The notes: generated by a model from the sequence alone, not told the origin. Positions 1 through 7,656 are shown, numbered from the stretch's first letter. The stretch: 64,000 bases of DNA from Desulfurivibrio dismutans (GCF_029210385.1 NZ_JARGDQ010000004.1:1-64000); one strand, 5' to 3'. Numbers and translations: made by a program.

Positions 1-1
1 T

Positions 2-202
2 TTTCTTTTTTCCCGCGAAGAAACCAGGATGCATGTGCATGTAATTTCCGGCGAAGGAGAGGCCAAGTTCTGGCTGCAACCCGAACTTGTCTTGGCAAAT
101 AGTTGCCGCTACAGCCGACAGCAGTTGAAAGAGATCGAAACGATAATCGAGGGTCATTACCATGAGCTTATCAGCGCTTGGCAACGCCACTTTGGAGGTT
201 GA
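2..202 (+). CDS. DUF4160 family protein, 3' part only
   Basis: The open frame enters from the left edge, so the start is missing. The visible 66 residues match the DUF4160 pattern: a FLFSREE start, an MHVHV motif, EAKFWL, then a basic helix ending WQRHFGG. DUF4160 proteins are usually 80-90 residues and are typically encoded directly before a DUF2442 protein, as here. The two genes overlap by 41 nt. The pair is often found among TA-like modules, but its biochemical role is not established. A short remnant of the same junction occurs near 12.35 kb. Confidence 0.75.
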   Translation, partial: FLFSREETRMHVHVISGEGEAKFWLQPELVLANSCRYSRQQLKEIETIIEGHYHELISAWQRHFGG

Positions 203-428
203 GGTCACCAACATCTCCAGTCATGGGGTCTGGCTCCTGGCCCATGGCAAGGAGTTATTCATGGCGTACGACGACTTTCCCTGGTTCAAAAACCAGCCGG
301 TCAGCGCCATTTTGCATGTGGAGGAGCAGGCCCCCGGTCATTTCCACTGGCCTGAGATTGATGTAGACCTCACGGAAGAAATGATCGAACATCCCGAACG
401 GTTTCCCAATCGGGCTAACGTCGTATAG
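162..428 (+). CDS. DUF2442 family protein
   Basis: This 88-residue protein has the DUF2442 signature: a VEVTNISSHGVWL strand, a conserved F-x-x-FPWF segment around residues 33-43, and a C-terminal HWPEIDVDLT stretch. It starts inside the upstream DUF4160 gene, which suggests translational coupling. Family members are small proteins paired with DUF4160 and are suspected TA or regulatory partners; no activity can be read from the sequence. The following sequence contains only a decayed addiction-gene fragment. Confidence 0.8.
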   Translation: MSLSALGNATLEVEVTNISSHGVWLLAHGKELFMAYDDFPWFKNQPVSAILHVEEQAPGHFHWPEIDVDLTEEMIEHPERFPNRANVV

Positions 429-445
429 CGAATGGTCGAATTCGC

Positions 446-535
446 CTCAGTTCTGGCATGCGGACGTTCTCAGGGCCCGGGAAGAACGTATTGCCGCTGG
501 CACCCCGTTTTTTAGATGTCGCGGCCGCTAAACAA
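446..535 (+). pseudogene. Fragment of a PF09720-type addiction antitoxin
   Basis: The translation WHADVLRAREERIAAGT is nearly identical to the middle of the intact antitoxin at 2382-2573 (WHADVLKAREARIAAGT), and the nucleotide match continues through the following TTTTTTAGATGTCGCGG stretch. There is no upstream start. A one-base deletion in the CCG-T-run shifts the frame, so it ends RCRGR-stop. This is the 3' half of a second, degraded copy, and it abuts the ribosome-binding site of the next gene. Confidence 0.7.
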
Positions 536-548
536 AAGGAGGCCATCG

Positions 549-1643
549 ATGCAAATCGACTTCCATCACGGCACGGTTTACGTCATTGCCCGTTATGCCG
601 GGTTCGGGCATCGGGAGGCGGCGGTTGTTGCTTACTGTTCGCAGTATGTGGATGACGCCACCAACAGCGGCATCATCCACTTTACCAACGGGGCCATGTA
701 TCAGCGGACCAGTTCGGCCCATAAAACCCTGGACTACCGCAATTTCAGAAAACTGGCCAACCGCCATGTCTGGATTCCCTTTCACTTCCTGCCGGGCAAC
801 GGCGGCCGGCGGGCCGGGGAAAACCCCGATGGCACCTTCATCGACAAGCTCATCTGCCGGCCGGACAGCCCGGTGGCCCACGATATGCTCAGGGAGTGCA
901 TCCGGCAGCGGGACAACCTGCACGGGCTGCACCGCCTGGGGATCGCCATGCACGTTTACGCCGATACCTGGTCCCACCAGGGCTTTGCCGGCGTCAGCCA
1001 CCAAGTCAACAACATCGCGGCCCTTGACCGGCAGGGCAAGCCGGACCACGAACTGCAAGGGCGGCTGAAGCGCTTCTTTGGCAACATCTTCAACGACGCG
1101 ACTAGCAGCTTCGTGGGCGGCACCCTGCCGCTGGGGCACGGCGCGGCGCTGAGTCATCCCGACCGGCCCTACCTCAAGTGGAGCTACCGCGACCACCAGG
1201 GCCAACTCGTCAAGCGAGACAACCCGGCGCAGTTCAGCGCCGCCGCCCACGCCATGTGCAAGGCCATGCAACGGTTCCGGATCGGCGACGCCGATGCCCG
1301 GACCCCGGGCCTGCCCAACGAGGCCCGGGACAAAATCAACCACCTGCTGCAAACCCTGACGGCCCCCGACGGCGACAGCCGGCACCGGCAATGGCTGGCC
1401 CGGATCAAAGACGGCTACTTCGATTTCCCACCGGTAACCCTGGAATACCGGCCAAAGGGGGTGAAATCATGGAAATACGAAGCCTTGCAGACCCGCAAAG
1501 CAACAGACCGGCAAAAAGATCGCTTTCCCTACCACCCCTCTTTCCTGGGCAGCGACTGGAAACTCTTCCATGACGCCCTGCTCGCCCACCGCTACACGGT
1601 AATCCGCAAAATCCTCCCACGCTACGGCATCTGCACGGCCTGA
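549..1643 (+). CDS. DUF6765 family protein
   Basis: This 364-residue protein begins MQIDFHHGTVYVIAR. I chose the ATG at 549 because AAAGGAGG lies just upstream and family members begin with this motif. The conserved features QYVDDATNSG, SSAHK, WIPFHFLPG and HVYADTWSHQGF are visible. The His/Asp-rich HxxxDTWSH helix resembles metal-binding helices of zinc phospholipase C-like folds, but an enzymatic role is only inference. It appears cytosolic, with no signal peptide. It stands alone between TA fragments. A longer frame to 516 exists but lacks an RBS. Confidence 0.72.
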   Translation: MQIDFHHGTVYVIARYAGFGHREAAVVAYCSQYVDDATNSGIIHFTNGAMYQRTSSAHKTLDYRNFRKLANRHVWIPFHFLPGNGGRRAGENPDGTFIDKLICRPDSPVAHDMLRECIRQRDNLHGLHRLGIAMHVYADTWSHQGFAGVSHQVNNIAALDRQGKPDHELQGRLKRFFGNIFNDATSSFVGGTLPLGHGAALSHPDRPYLKWSYRDHQGQLVKRDNPAQFSAAAHAMCKAMQRFRIGDADARTPGLPNEARDKINHLLQTLTAPDGDSRHRQWLARIKDGYFDFPPVTLEYRPKGVKSWKYEALQTRKATDRQKDRFPYHPSFLGSDWKLFHDALLAHRYTVIRKILPRYGICTA

Positions 1644-1792
1644 TCCGGGTCGACAATCAGCAACTTGCAAAGAGAGCGCGCCGATGCCACCGACGCTAGC
1701 AAGGGGCAGCATAATGCGGTAAGATCAATCGAAGAGACAATCGCGGTACATTTTCAGGAGAATAACCATGCAATTTGCCGTGGAGAAAGATG

Positions 1793-2083
1793 ATGAGACA
1801 AAGGGAAATCATAAAAATCCTGCACGACTATAAGCAGGAACAGGCAAAACAGTACGGCATCCTCGCCATCGGTGTTTTCGGGTCCGTCGCCCGTGGTGAA
1901 GCGGCGGACGACAGCGATGTGGATGTGGTGGTCCGGGTTGCCAAGCCCGATCTTTTCCTCCTGGCCGGCCTCAAGTACGAGCTGGAAGAGCGATTGCACC
2001 GGCCCGTTGACATCGTTGCCTACCGGGAGAACATGAACCGATTCCTCAAAAAGAAAATCGACGGGGAGGCGATATATGCCTGA
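1793..2083 (+). CDS. MNT-type nucleotidyltransferase (antitoxin)
   Basis: This 96-residue minimal nucleotidyltransferase carries the catalytic signature GSVARGEAADDSDVDVVV (GSxxRG then DxD). In the MNT/HEPN TA family the MNT protein is the antitoxin and modifies or neutralises a HEPN RNase encoded directly downstream. Here the next gene starts inside this one (ATG 2076) but is broken, so the antitoxin is now an orphan. ATG 1790 and 1793 are both possible; GGAG at 1782-1785 is better spaced for 1793. Confidence 0.85.
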   Translation: MRQREIIKILHDYKQEQAKQYGILAIGVFGSVARGEAADDSDVDVVVRVAKPDLFLLAGLKYELEERLHRPVDIVAYRENMNRFLKKKIDGEAIYA

Positions 2084-2218
2084 CCAGGAACTCGTCTTGG
2101 AAGTTTTACGGTCATAAGCGCCGAAGCGGTTTATTACACCTGTCAGGACAAAATCCCGCAACTCCTGGCAACAATCAAAAAAATACACGCGGAGTTGGGT
2201 GAAAAATCTGGAGAATAA
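2076..2218 (+). pseudogene. HEPN (DUF86-like) toxin with internal deletion
   Basis: An ATG overlapping the MNT stop opens MPDQELVLEVLRS and then hits TAA after 13 codons. In another frame, 2120-2218 encodes AVYYTCQDKIPQLLATIKKIHAELGEK, which looks like the C-terminal helix of DUF86/HEPN toxins. The typical protein is 110-140 residues, so about 70-80 central residues, including the RxxxxH catalytic motif, are missing. I call this a deleted toxin; family assignment rests on position and the two short ends. Confidence 0.5.
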
Positions 2219-2221
2219 TAG

Positions 2222-2413
2222 ATGGGATTGCTAACGACTTGGACTAAGGCAACTTCTGCCTCCGATGTACCTGTCCACGACTGGCAGAAAAAAGAACTGG
2301 ATCTTCGCAAGGCCAATTTTATGAGCAACCCGGATTCGGGGCGATCATGGAGCGAGGTAAAAACCAGAATAAGGATGTCGCATGAGCGTCACCAAAAAAC
2401 TGGAAGCACTTGA
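2222..2413 (+). CDS. Small addiction-module-like ORF, N-terminus probably lost
   Basis: This is a 63-codon frame preceded by CTGGAGAA. Residues 19-51 (DWQKKELDLRKANF, then GRSWSEVKTRI) fit the C-terminal half of the PF09720 'putative addiction module component' family, where a Trp-rich helix is followed by GxSWxEVKxRI. The first 17 residues do not fit the family, so the N-terminal half has probably been replaced or deleted. It overlaps the next gene by 32 nt. It could be a remnant rather than an expressed gene. Confidence 0.42.
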   Translation: MGLLTTWTKATSASDVPVHDWQKKELDLRKANFMSNPDSGRSWSEVKTRIRMSHERHQKTGST

Positions 2414-2573
2414 GGAAATCTGGGCGAACTTGGCCCGCAACCCGGAGGATGTATCGTCTCCGTCCTGGCATGCCGATGTTCTCAAGGCCCGGGAAGCCCG
2501 TATTGCCGCCGGCACATCCCGCTTTTTAGAAGTCGCGGACGCCAAACAAGCGGTGCGGGACAGGCTAAACTAA
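2382..2573 (+). CDS. PF09720 addiction module protein
   Basis: This 63-residue protein is full length for the unstable-antitoxin family PF09720: an N-terminal helix MSVTKKLEALEEIW, then PSWHADVLKAREARIAAG and a final DAKQAVRDRL helix. Members are usually followed by a RelE/ParE-fold toxin. None is present here; the next frame is a truncated antitoxin of another type. It is therefore likely an orphan antitoxin in a decaying array. A degraded copy lies at 446-535. Confidence 0.7.
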   Translation: MSVTKKLEALEEIWANLARNPEDVSSPSWHADVLKAREARIAAGTSRFLEVADAKQAVRDRLN

Positions 2574-2593
2574 GAGTCTTCAGGAGATATTCC

Positions 2594-2767
2594 ATGGCAA
2601 CAAAGAAGACTAGAAGCAGAGCGTTGGAGGAAATGCACGAGACCGCCAGAGGCCTGCACAAAGCCGGAGTCATCACCAAACGCCGGATGCAGGAATACGA
2701 CGCCCTGTGCAACCTTGAAAATACGGCAATGAAGAAGCCACCGAAGTCGTCACCCGTTTTGGCGTAA
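2594..2767 (+). pseudogene. Truncated XRE/HigA-type antitoxin lacking its HTH
   Basis: This 57-residue frame follows CAGGAGATATTCC. Its SRALEEMHETARGLHKAG and KRRMQEYDALC segments match the N-terminal extension of HTH antitoxins encoded with RelE/HigB toxins. The usual proline hinge and helix-turn-helix (about 60 further residues) are absent and the tail is unrelated (KKPPKSSPVLA). Its last 18 nt overlap the end of the convergent rloB gene, so the truncation point coincides with the edge of the RloAB operon. Confidence 0.55.
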
Positions 2768-3418
2768 ATTTCGCAGATAATCGACCAGTTCATCCATTTG
2801 GGTGGAAGGGTGGTCGGTGCCGTTGGTCTGGTTGTATTCCCGTAACTGGCTGGCGTTTTTCATTGCCTTGGGCAGGTGGGGTTCGAGTTGGCGAAAAACA
2901 TTGTGCTGCCCCTTGTCGTACTTGGGCAGGTGCTTGCGTCGTAAGGCGGTGATCACTTCGGCGCAGATTGACGAATCAGGGCCGCCTGACCCGAATTGCC
3001 GGGTGGTGTATGTGAAGTGGAGCAGGAGCCAGATTTCGAAGCAGGGCACCGACGTGATCGCCTGCAAGCTTCTTTTTTTGCTCAACCGGGTCTGCCGTAT
3101 TTTGTCCAGGGTTGCCTGGTATGAGGTGTGGCGATCCTGGTCGAAAACGCAGTATATCCGGTCGTAGTCCTGATCTTCCCGGCTCCTGCTGATGGCATAC
3201 TCCGCAACATTTTGGGGGTCGGAACCGCGTCCGATGACATCGATGTTGGCTGTGTTCAGCTTATAAAAGTCGATCAATTCCTGCAGGTAGTGCGGCTCGG
3301 TTTTGCTGCCTTCGCAAACAATGAGCACCCGATCGTAAGGAGCGCGCCGGGCTCGGCTTCGGCTCAACGAAGCGGCCTTGCGTTCTTTTCTTTTGTGAAA
3401 AAGATCGTCGCTGCCCAT
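2750..3418 (-). CDS. rloB: RloB-like TOPRIM-fold protein
   Basis: This 222-residue RloB-family protein is the second gene of a two-gene operon. The N-terminal basic region (RSRARRAPYDR) is followed by VLIVCEGSKTEPHYL, whose Glu36 is the TOPRIM-like acidic residue, and by YCVFDQDRH with a DxD pair at 93/95. CFEIWLLLHF is another family hallmark. In the AbiL abortive-infection system and RloAB loci, this protein is the presumed nuclease or effector partner of an AAA15-type ATPase. The ATG overlaps the upstream stop (TGATG), implying coupled translation. Confidence 0.8.
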   Translation of the reverse strand: MGSDDLFHKRKERKAASLSRSRARRAPYDRVLIVCEGSKTEPHYLQELIDFYKLNTANIDVIGRGSDPQNVAEYAISRSREDQDYDRIYCVFDQDRHTSYQATLDKIRQTRLSKKRSLQAITSVPCFEIWLLLHFTYTTRQFGSGGPDSSICAEVITALRRKHLPKYDKGQHNVFRQLEPHLPKAMKNASQLREYNQTNGTDHPSTQMDELVDYLRNLRQNG

Positions 3419-4671
3419 CAGGCCACCTTACGCAAATAGGGCAGGGCGCCGTAGCGGCCTTGGAGGTAGTTTTTCTCCAGCGCCTCCTTTTTGCGGGGGC
3501 TGAAGTCGGACAGGGGATAAAGGCGGGTGGCGTTTTCCAGGTTCTTTTCCACGAACCAGATCTGGTCGCGGCGCATTATCTCCTGGTCGAGCAGGTTGGT
3601 GTCGTGGGTGGAGAAGATCACCTGTCCGTTTTTATGGTTGGTCTGGCTGCTGTGCAGGAGGCTGAGCAGGAAGCGGACCATTTTGGGGTGGAGGCTGTTG
3701 TTCAGCTCATCGACCAGCAAAATGCGTCCATTGGTCAGGATGTCCAGCCATGGCCCGGCATAGGCGAAGAGCTTGCGGGTGCCGTCGGACTCCTCTTCCA
3801 GGGGCAGGGGCACCATGGACTCGCTGCCGGCCACCGGGTGCAGGAATAGCGGTCGTACCATTTCCTTGCCGACGATCTTCTTTTTTAAACTGTCCGGCAA
3901 ATCAGCGGGTAGTTCATCTTCGGCCAGGGTCTTTTTCTCCAGGCGGATATCCTGGATGCTCAGGTCGGCGGCGTTCAGGAAATCGATGATTTGGCGGCAG
4001 CCATCCTCGTCCCCGCACTGTTGGATGGTAAAGCCGGGGTCCAGCAGGGCACCGGGTTCGATGATCGCCAGGTTTCTGAACCACTGGAAGACGGGTTTCA
4101 GTTGCTCGCTGTTAAGTTGAATGGCGGTGGAGAGGAACAGGGCGTTGTCGCGGGTGGCCTCCTGCCAGAGTTTTTTTCGGCCGCCTAATTTGCTGCCGAA
4201 ATGCCATTCTTCCCGGCCGGTTTCAGCGTCGCGGAGGCGTTCAAACCAGCGTTGGGCCCGGCCTTCCGGATAGGCGAGCAGCCATTCCGCCTTTACCTGG
4301 TCCGAGGTTGCGGCAAATCCGTACTGGTAGCGGACACCGTCCTGCACAAAAATAACTTCAAACTCGGAGGGCCGGTCTTTGCCTTCTGGATGAAACAGAA
4401 AAGGGCGCACCCCGATGGTTTCCCCTTCCTGTTTCTCCTTGGCGGATTCAAGGACCAAGCGACGCATAAAGGCCAGGGCCCTGATCAGGTTGCTTTTTCC
4501 TCCCGCGTTGGGGCCGTAAACCACAGCGGAACGCAGCAGGTCGGGAAGGCCGGCGACCCCGGAAGCAAAAACATTGCTTTCCCGCAGCTCCGGCCCGGCG
4601 TCGGCGGTCATCTTCAGGGTCTGGGTTTCCCAGAAAGAACGATAGTTGGCAACACTGAATTCAATAAGCAT
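3418..4671 (-). CDS. rloA: RloA/AbiL-type AAA ATPase
   Basis: This 417-residue ATP-binding protein has an SMC/Rad50-like head. Walker A is GPNAGGKS (residues 53-60), Walker B is ILLVDELNNSLHP (Asp about 321, Glu 322), and a switch His follows in FSTHD (about 356). The first nine residues MLIEFSVAN are typical of the AAA15/OLD-like group. It is the sensor or motor partner of the coupled rloB gene. Together they form a compact phage-defence operon of the AbiL/RloAB type, a role known from the family and not demonstrated here. The 148-bp upstream gap is AT-rich and likely holds the promoter. Confidence 0.8.
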   Translation of the reverse strand: MLIEFSVANYRSFWETQTLKMTADAGPELRESNVFASGVAGLPDLLRSAVVYGPNAGGKSNLIRALAFMRRLVLESAKEKQEGETIGVRPFLFHPEGKDRPSEFEVIFVQDGVRYQYGFAATSDQVKAEWLLAYPEGRAQRWFERLRDAETGREEWHFGSKLGGRKKLWQEATRDNALFLSTAIQLNSEQLKPVFQWFRNLAIIEPGALLDPGFTIQQCGDEDGCRQIIDFLNAADLSIQDIRLEKKTLAEDELPADLPDSLKKKIVGKEMVRPLFLHPVAGSESMVPLPLEEESDGTRKLFAYAGPWLDILTNGRILLVDELNNSLHPKMVRFLLSLLHSSQTNHKNGQVIFSTHDTNLLDQEIMRRDQIWFVEKNLENATRLYPLSDFSPRKKEALEKNYLQGRYGALPYLRKVA

Positions 4672-4819
4672 AACGCCCCCGATTGGTTGCTAGTTGTAGT
4701 CTGAAGGCAATTATTGCACAAAAAGAGCAAAAAATGCACTTTAATTTTAACAAGGGCGAAGATTTGTGGAACTGAACCCCTCCGACTGGCTCGGCCCGTT
4801 CTGTACGGCCGACAACGTC

Positions 4820-5215
4820 TTACCAGATGGTTTGCAGGTGCGGGTAGTTGAGGATTTTATCGTCGCGGGTAACGAGGGGGAGGGCCATGGTCATGGCCGT
4901 GGCCACGATGATGCGGTCGGCCGGGTCGGGATGAAAATCGCCGGGAAGATCCACCGAACGCAGGGCGATGATGTTGTCCACCGGGGCAAAATGAACAAAG
5001 GGAAGTCCTTCCGTCTTGCCGATCCAGTCCCGATGATCAATGGCCAGCTCAAGGCGACCACGAGCCACCAGCAGGGCGATCTCCCAGCTTGAGATAGAGG
5101 AAATGATGATCCCTTCGTCCCGTACGCCGTCACTGATGGCCCGCGCGGCGGCAGGCGACAGTTTTTCCGGGTTGCTGAGCCACCACAGCCAGACATGGGT
5201 GTCCAGCACAATCAC
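4820..5215 (-). CDS. PIN-domain toxin (VapC-like)
   Basis: This 131-residue PIN-domain protein has the expected acidic residues: Asp5 in VLDTHVWLWW, Glu in SSISSWEIALL, and Asp residues in DPADRIIVATA. Family members are Mg-dependent RNases neutralised by a cognate antitoxin. The ATG overlaps the stop of the upstream antitoxin by 4 nt, the usual antitoxin-toxin order. It is complete and without obvious lesions. The HVWLWW signature places it in the subgroup paired with Phd/YefM-like antitoxins. Confidence 0.9.
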   Translation of the reverse strand: MIVLDTHVWLWWLSNPEKLSPAAARAISDGVRDEGIIISSISSWEIALLVARGRLELAIDHRDWIGKTEGLPFVHFAPVDNIIALRSVDLPGDFHPDPADRIIVATAMTMALPLVTRDDKILNYPHLQTIW

Positions 5216-5445
5216 TTAAGAGCCTCCCAGTCGTTTTCGCCGACCGGCTCCAGCGGTTGCTCGTAGCACCGCACCGTGTTACGAAGCTCCCGCAACACGG
5301 CCGACGGTTGCTCCCGGTAGGGAATGATCTTCAATACCGGCTTGTTGTGATCGGTGATAATCAGCTCCTGGCCGTCTTCCTGAATTCGGCGGAAGTGTTC
5401 TAACGCCCTGGGCTTAAAACGAGATTTCGAGATGGTTTGCGACAT
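5212..5445 (-). CDS. Phd/YefM-type antitoxin
   Basis: This 77-residue antitoxin has a Phd/YefM N-terminal fold: ISKSRFKPRALEHFRRI, then GQELIITDHNKPVLKIIPY, the conserved GxELxITDxGxPVxxI strand. The acidic C-terminus (PVGENDWEALK) would wrap the toxin. It is encoded first in the operon and overlaps the PIN toxin by ATGA. A TGACCA/TGGTCA dyad 30-50 bp upstream may be its own operator, since Phd-type antitoxins commonly autoregulate. Confidence 0.85.
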   Translation of the reverse strand: MSQTISKSRFKPRALEHFRRIQEDGQELIITDHNKPVLKIIPYREQPSAVLRELRNTVRCYEQPLEPVGENDWEALK

Positions 5446-5475
5446 GACCTGCTCCCGGCGAAATAATTTAATTTA

Positions 5476-5495
5476 TGACCACTTTAGCATGGTCA
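5476..5495. promoter_or_regulatory. Candidate antitoxin operator (TGACCA-N8-TGGTCA)
   Basis: A perfect 6-bp inverted repeat with an 8-nt spacer lies in the AT-rich stretch directly upstream of the Phd-type antitoxin start at 5445. Position and symmetry fit an autoregulatory operator for the antitoxin-toxin complex. No experimental or comparative support is available. Confidence 0.35.
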
Positions 5496-5545
5496 CAAAA
5501 CGGCGTCAAAAGAAAGGCGGCCCTCGTCCTAAAAAAAGCTGGCGG

Positions 5546-5986
5546 CTATGTTTGGATGAGTTGGCTGGCAATTCCCAGGGTTTGAGCGGCCTGGTGCATG
5601 GTGCGGTCGCAGGTGACCAGTTGGGCCCGGTCGGTGTGGCAGCAGGCAAGGTGCAGGGCGTCCAGGGTTCTGAGGGGGGTGGTGCGGGCGGTAAGCCATT
5701 TTTCCGCTTGCCGATAATGCCTGGTGGCCAGTGGCCGCACTCTAAAAAGTCCGGCCTCGAGATCGGCGGCGATGGCGTTTGTCAGCAGGGCGGCTTGGGA
5801 TTCATCAAGTTCTTCCATGCGGACCCAGCGGGCAATGGCAGAGGACAGTTCCACTTTGGTCAGGTCGCTGATCAACACCGGCGGCCGTAATTGGCGCAGT
5901 AAAACCAGGATTGCCGCCGTGGCCGGTTCCGTTCGATAATAGGGGAGCAGGGCGCTGGTGTCGAAATAGCGATTAACCGCGTTCAT
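5546..5986 (-). CDS. PIN-domain toxin (second VapC-like)
   Basis: This 146-residue PIN protein begins MNAVNRYFDTSALLPYY (catalytic Asp in FDTSAL). It has SDLTKVELSSAI with the conserved Glu, and RTLDALHLACC followed by LVTCDRTM with the remaining acidic residues. I chose the ATG at 5986 because the longer frame would read through the antitoxin gene in another frame; the overlap with the antitoxin is then 14 nt. It is complete and of typical length. Confidence 0.88.
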   Translation of the reverse strand: MNAVNRYFDTSALLPYYRTEPATAAILVLLRQLRPPVLISDLTKVELSSAIARWVRMEELDESQAALLTNAIAADLEAGLFRVRPLATRHYRQAEKWLTARTTPLRTLDALHLACCHTDRAQLVTCDRTMHQAAQTLGIASQLIQT

Positions 5987-6215
5987 CCCGCATCTCCCGC
6001 AGCATGGCGGCACTGCTTTGCCTTTGCGGCGGCAATTGGGCCCGCAGTTCGGTGTGCTCGGGAAATCGCGCCAATCCGCCGCCGGGCTGTTCAACCTGCA
6101 GCAGGCGAGCGACGGGTTTACCCCGCCTGACGATCACGATTTCCTCGCCGCCGGCCACTGCATCCAGTAAGCGGCTGATATCGCGGCGGGCCTCTCTGAC
6201 GTTGACTTTTTGCAT
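5973..6215 (-). CDS. Phd-type antitoxin of the second PIN module
   Basis: This 80-residue antitoxin has the classic start VNVREARRDISRLLDAV, then GEEIVIVRRGKPVARLL, the Phd/VapB DNA-binding and dimer strand. The acidic/arginine tail AAMLREMRDERG contacts the toxin in homologues. It precedes and overlaps the PIN gene. Two direct GGTACACA repeats sit 30-55 bp upstream. This module and the one at 4820-5445 are adjacent but unrelated in sequence, so they probably arrived separately. Confidence 0.87.
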   Translation of the reverse strand: MQKVNVREARRDISRLLDAVAGGEEIVIVRRGKPVARLLQVEQPGGGLARFPEHTELRAQLPPQRQSSAAMLREMRDERG

Positions 6216-6246
6216 TTTTCTTTCCCCTGATGTTTATCGGGCAACA

Positions 6247-6268
6247 GGTACACAAAATAGGGTACACA
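6247..6268. promoter_or_regulatory. Direct repeat GGTACACA x2 upstream of antitoxin
   Basis: GGTACACA occurs at 6247-6254 and 6261-6268, 14 bp apart, upstream of the antitoxin start (6215, minus strand). The spacing and location suggest binding sites for the antitoxin dimer or promoter elements. This is inference only. Confidence 0.3.
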
Positions 6269-6377
6269 TGGCCGGTACGGCTGTCAACCGATAAGCGGCC
6301 CTCGTTGATTCCGGTGCCCTGACGATCTGGCAAAGAACTGACCGGTATTAAGCTCCACAGGCGCCGTCCGATTTTAT

Positions 6378-6412
6378 CTTGCATTTTAAAAGTCGGCCTT
6401 TTAAAATGCAAG
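6378..6412. repeat. Perfect 14-bp inverted repeat over an ATPase start
   Basis: CTTGCATTTTAAAA (6378-6391) and TTTTAAAATGCAAG (6399-6412) are exact reverse complements separated by GTCGGCC. The right arm contains an in-frame ATG (6406) of the downstream ATPase, and a further ATG (6415) sits just after it. As DNA this could be an operator; as RNA it would sequester the start codon. Confidence 0.85.
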
Positions 6413-7656
6413 GTATGAAGAGCCGAGCCTGCGCCAAATTACTCCATGAACTGCTGTCTTTATTTCCGTGTGTGGCCTTGGTTGGGGTACGCCAATGCGG
6501 CAAGACTACCCTGCTTGGGCAACTGCCGCCGCCCTGGCAGCTGTTCGACCTTGAAAAGACCAATGATTTCGAGGCGATCTCACGAGATCCCGATCTGTTT
6601 CTCCGTCTGCATCCAAACCGGGTCGCCATTGACGAGGCGCAACTCTTGCCGCCGCTGTTCAACAGCCTGCGGGTCGCCATCGACGCCGACCGGAGTCGCG
6701 CCGGGCGCTTCCTCATCACCGGCTCCAGCTCTCCGGATCTGCTTGGCGCCATCTCGGAAAGTCTTGCCGGCCGGGTGGCCATCCTGGAGCTTGCGCCGTT
6801 TTCTTTTGCCGAGGTGCAGCAGCCCGAGCCGGGTGCCGGCATCGCCCCGCTCATTGCCGATCCCGAATCCACCGCCCACTCGTACCTTTCTCTTTTTTTA
6901 CCGAAAGACTCTCTCCGGCTCCAGCATGATTACTGGTTTGGCGGCGGCTATCCGGAGCCATGGCTCAAGCATAGCCCACGATTCAGCAAGCTCTGGATGG
7001 AGAACTACATCCAGACTTACCTCAACCGCGATATTCAGCGGCTTTTCCCCGGCCTGAACCGCCAGAAGTTCCTCCTTTTTTTGCAGATGCTTGGCAGTTG
7101 CTCCGGCACGATCATCAACTATTCCGATGTGGCCAGAGCGCTCGGTGTTTCTCAGCCGACCGCCAGGGACTACTTCCAGATCGCGCACGGTACCTTCATC
7201 TGGCGGCACATCCCGGCTTTCGCCGCAAATACGGCCAAGCGGCTGGTGAAACATCCCAAGGGCTACCTGCGGGACAGCGGCCTGCTCCATTTCCTGCTCC
7301 ACCTCCGCGACTCCCGGGATCTGCTGGCCCACCCCGCCATGGGCCGTTCCTGGGAAGGGATGGTCATCGAAGAGATTCTGCGCGGCCTGAACTCCTTGGG
7401 GCTTTCCTTCGATTATTTCCATTACCGCACCAGTGGCGGGGCCGAGGTTGACCTGGTATTGCAAGGCGAATTCGGGCTGATTCCCATCGAAATCAAGTAC
7501 GGCCAACGGGTGGGCGGCCACGATCTGCGCGGGATTCGCGACTTTATCAAACAGCATGGCTGTCGTTATGGCCTGGTCATCAACAACGACGAGCGGGTGC
7601 GCCTCTACGACGACACCCTGGTGGGGATTCCCTTTGGGTGTCGTTTGGGGGTATGA
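6406..7656 (+). CDS. AAA_14/DUF4143 ATPase
   Basis: This protein of about 416 residues has an N-terminal P-loop domain: Walker A GVRQCGKT (27-34) and Walker B RVAIDEAQLL (about 72-81), with sensor GRFLITGSSSPDLL. A C-terminal DUF4143 region (SYSDVARALGVSQPTARDYF-like winged helix, then EIKYGQR, a PD-(D/E)xK-like strand) follows. The family is abundant in accessory regions and often travels with TA genes; its cellular role is unknown. Possible starts are TTG 6379, ATG 6406 and ATG 6415, all within or beside the palindrome, and none has a good RBS. The gene is otherwise intact. Confidence 0.85.
   Translation: MQGMKSRACAKLLHELLSLFPCVALVGVRQCGKTTLLGQLPPPWQLFDLEKTNDFEAISRDPDLFLRLHPNRVAIDEAQLLPPLFNSLRVAIDADRSRAGRFLITGSSSPDLLGAISESLAGRVAILELAPFSFAEVQQPEPGAGIAPLIADPESTAHSYLSLFLPKDSLRLQHDYWFGGGYPEPWLKHSPRFSKLWMENYIQTYLNRDIQRLFPGLNRQKFLLFLQMLGSCSGTIINYSDVARALGVSQPTARDYFQIAHGTFIWRHIPAFAANTAKRLVKHPKGYLRDSGLLHFLLHLRDSRDLLAHPAMGRSWEGMVIEEILRGLNSLGLSFDYFHYRTSGGAEVDLVLQGEFGLIPIEIKYGQRVGGHDLRGIRDFIKQHGCRYGLVINNDERVRLYDDTLVGIPFGCRLGV

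Noticed and set aside
528-1391. Long minus-strand open frame opposite the DUF6765 gene
   Set aside because: It is a shadow of a GC-rich gene: valine/glycine-rich, no RBS, no family motif.
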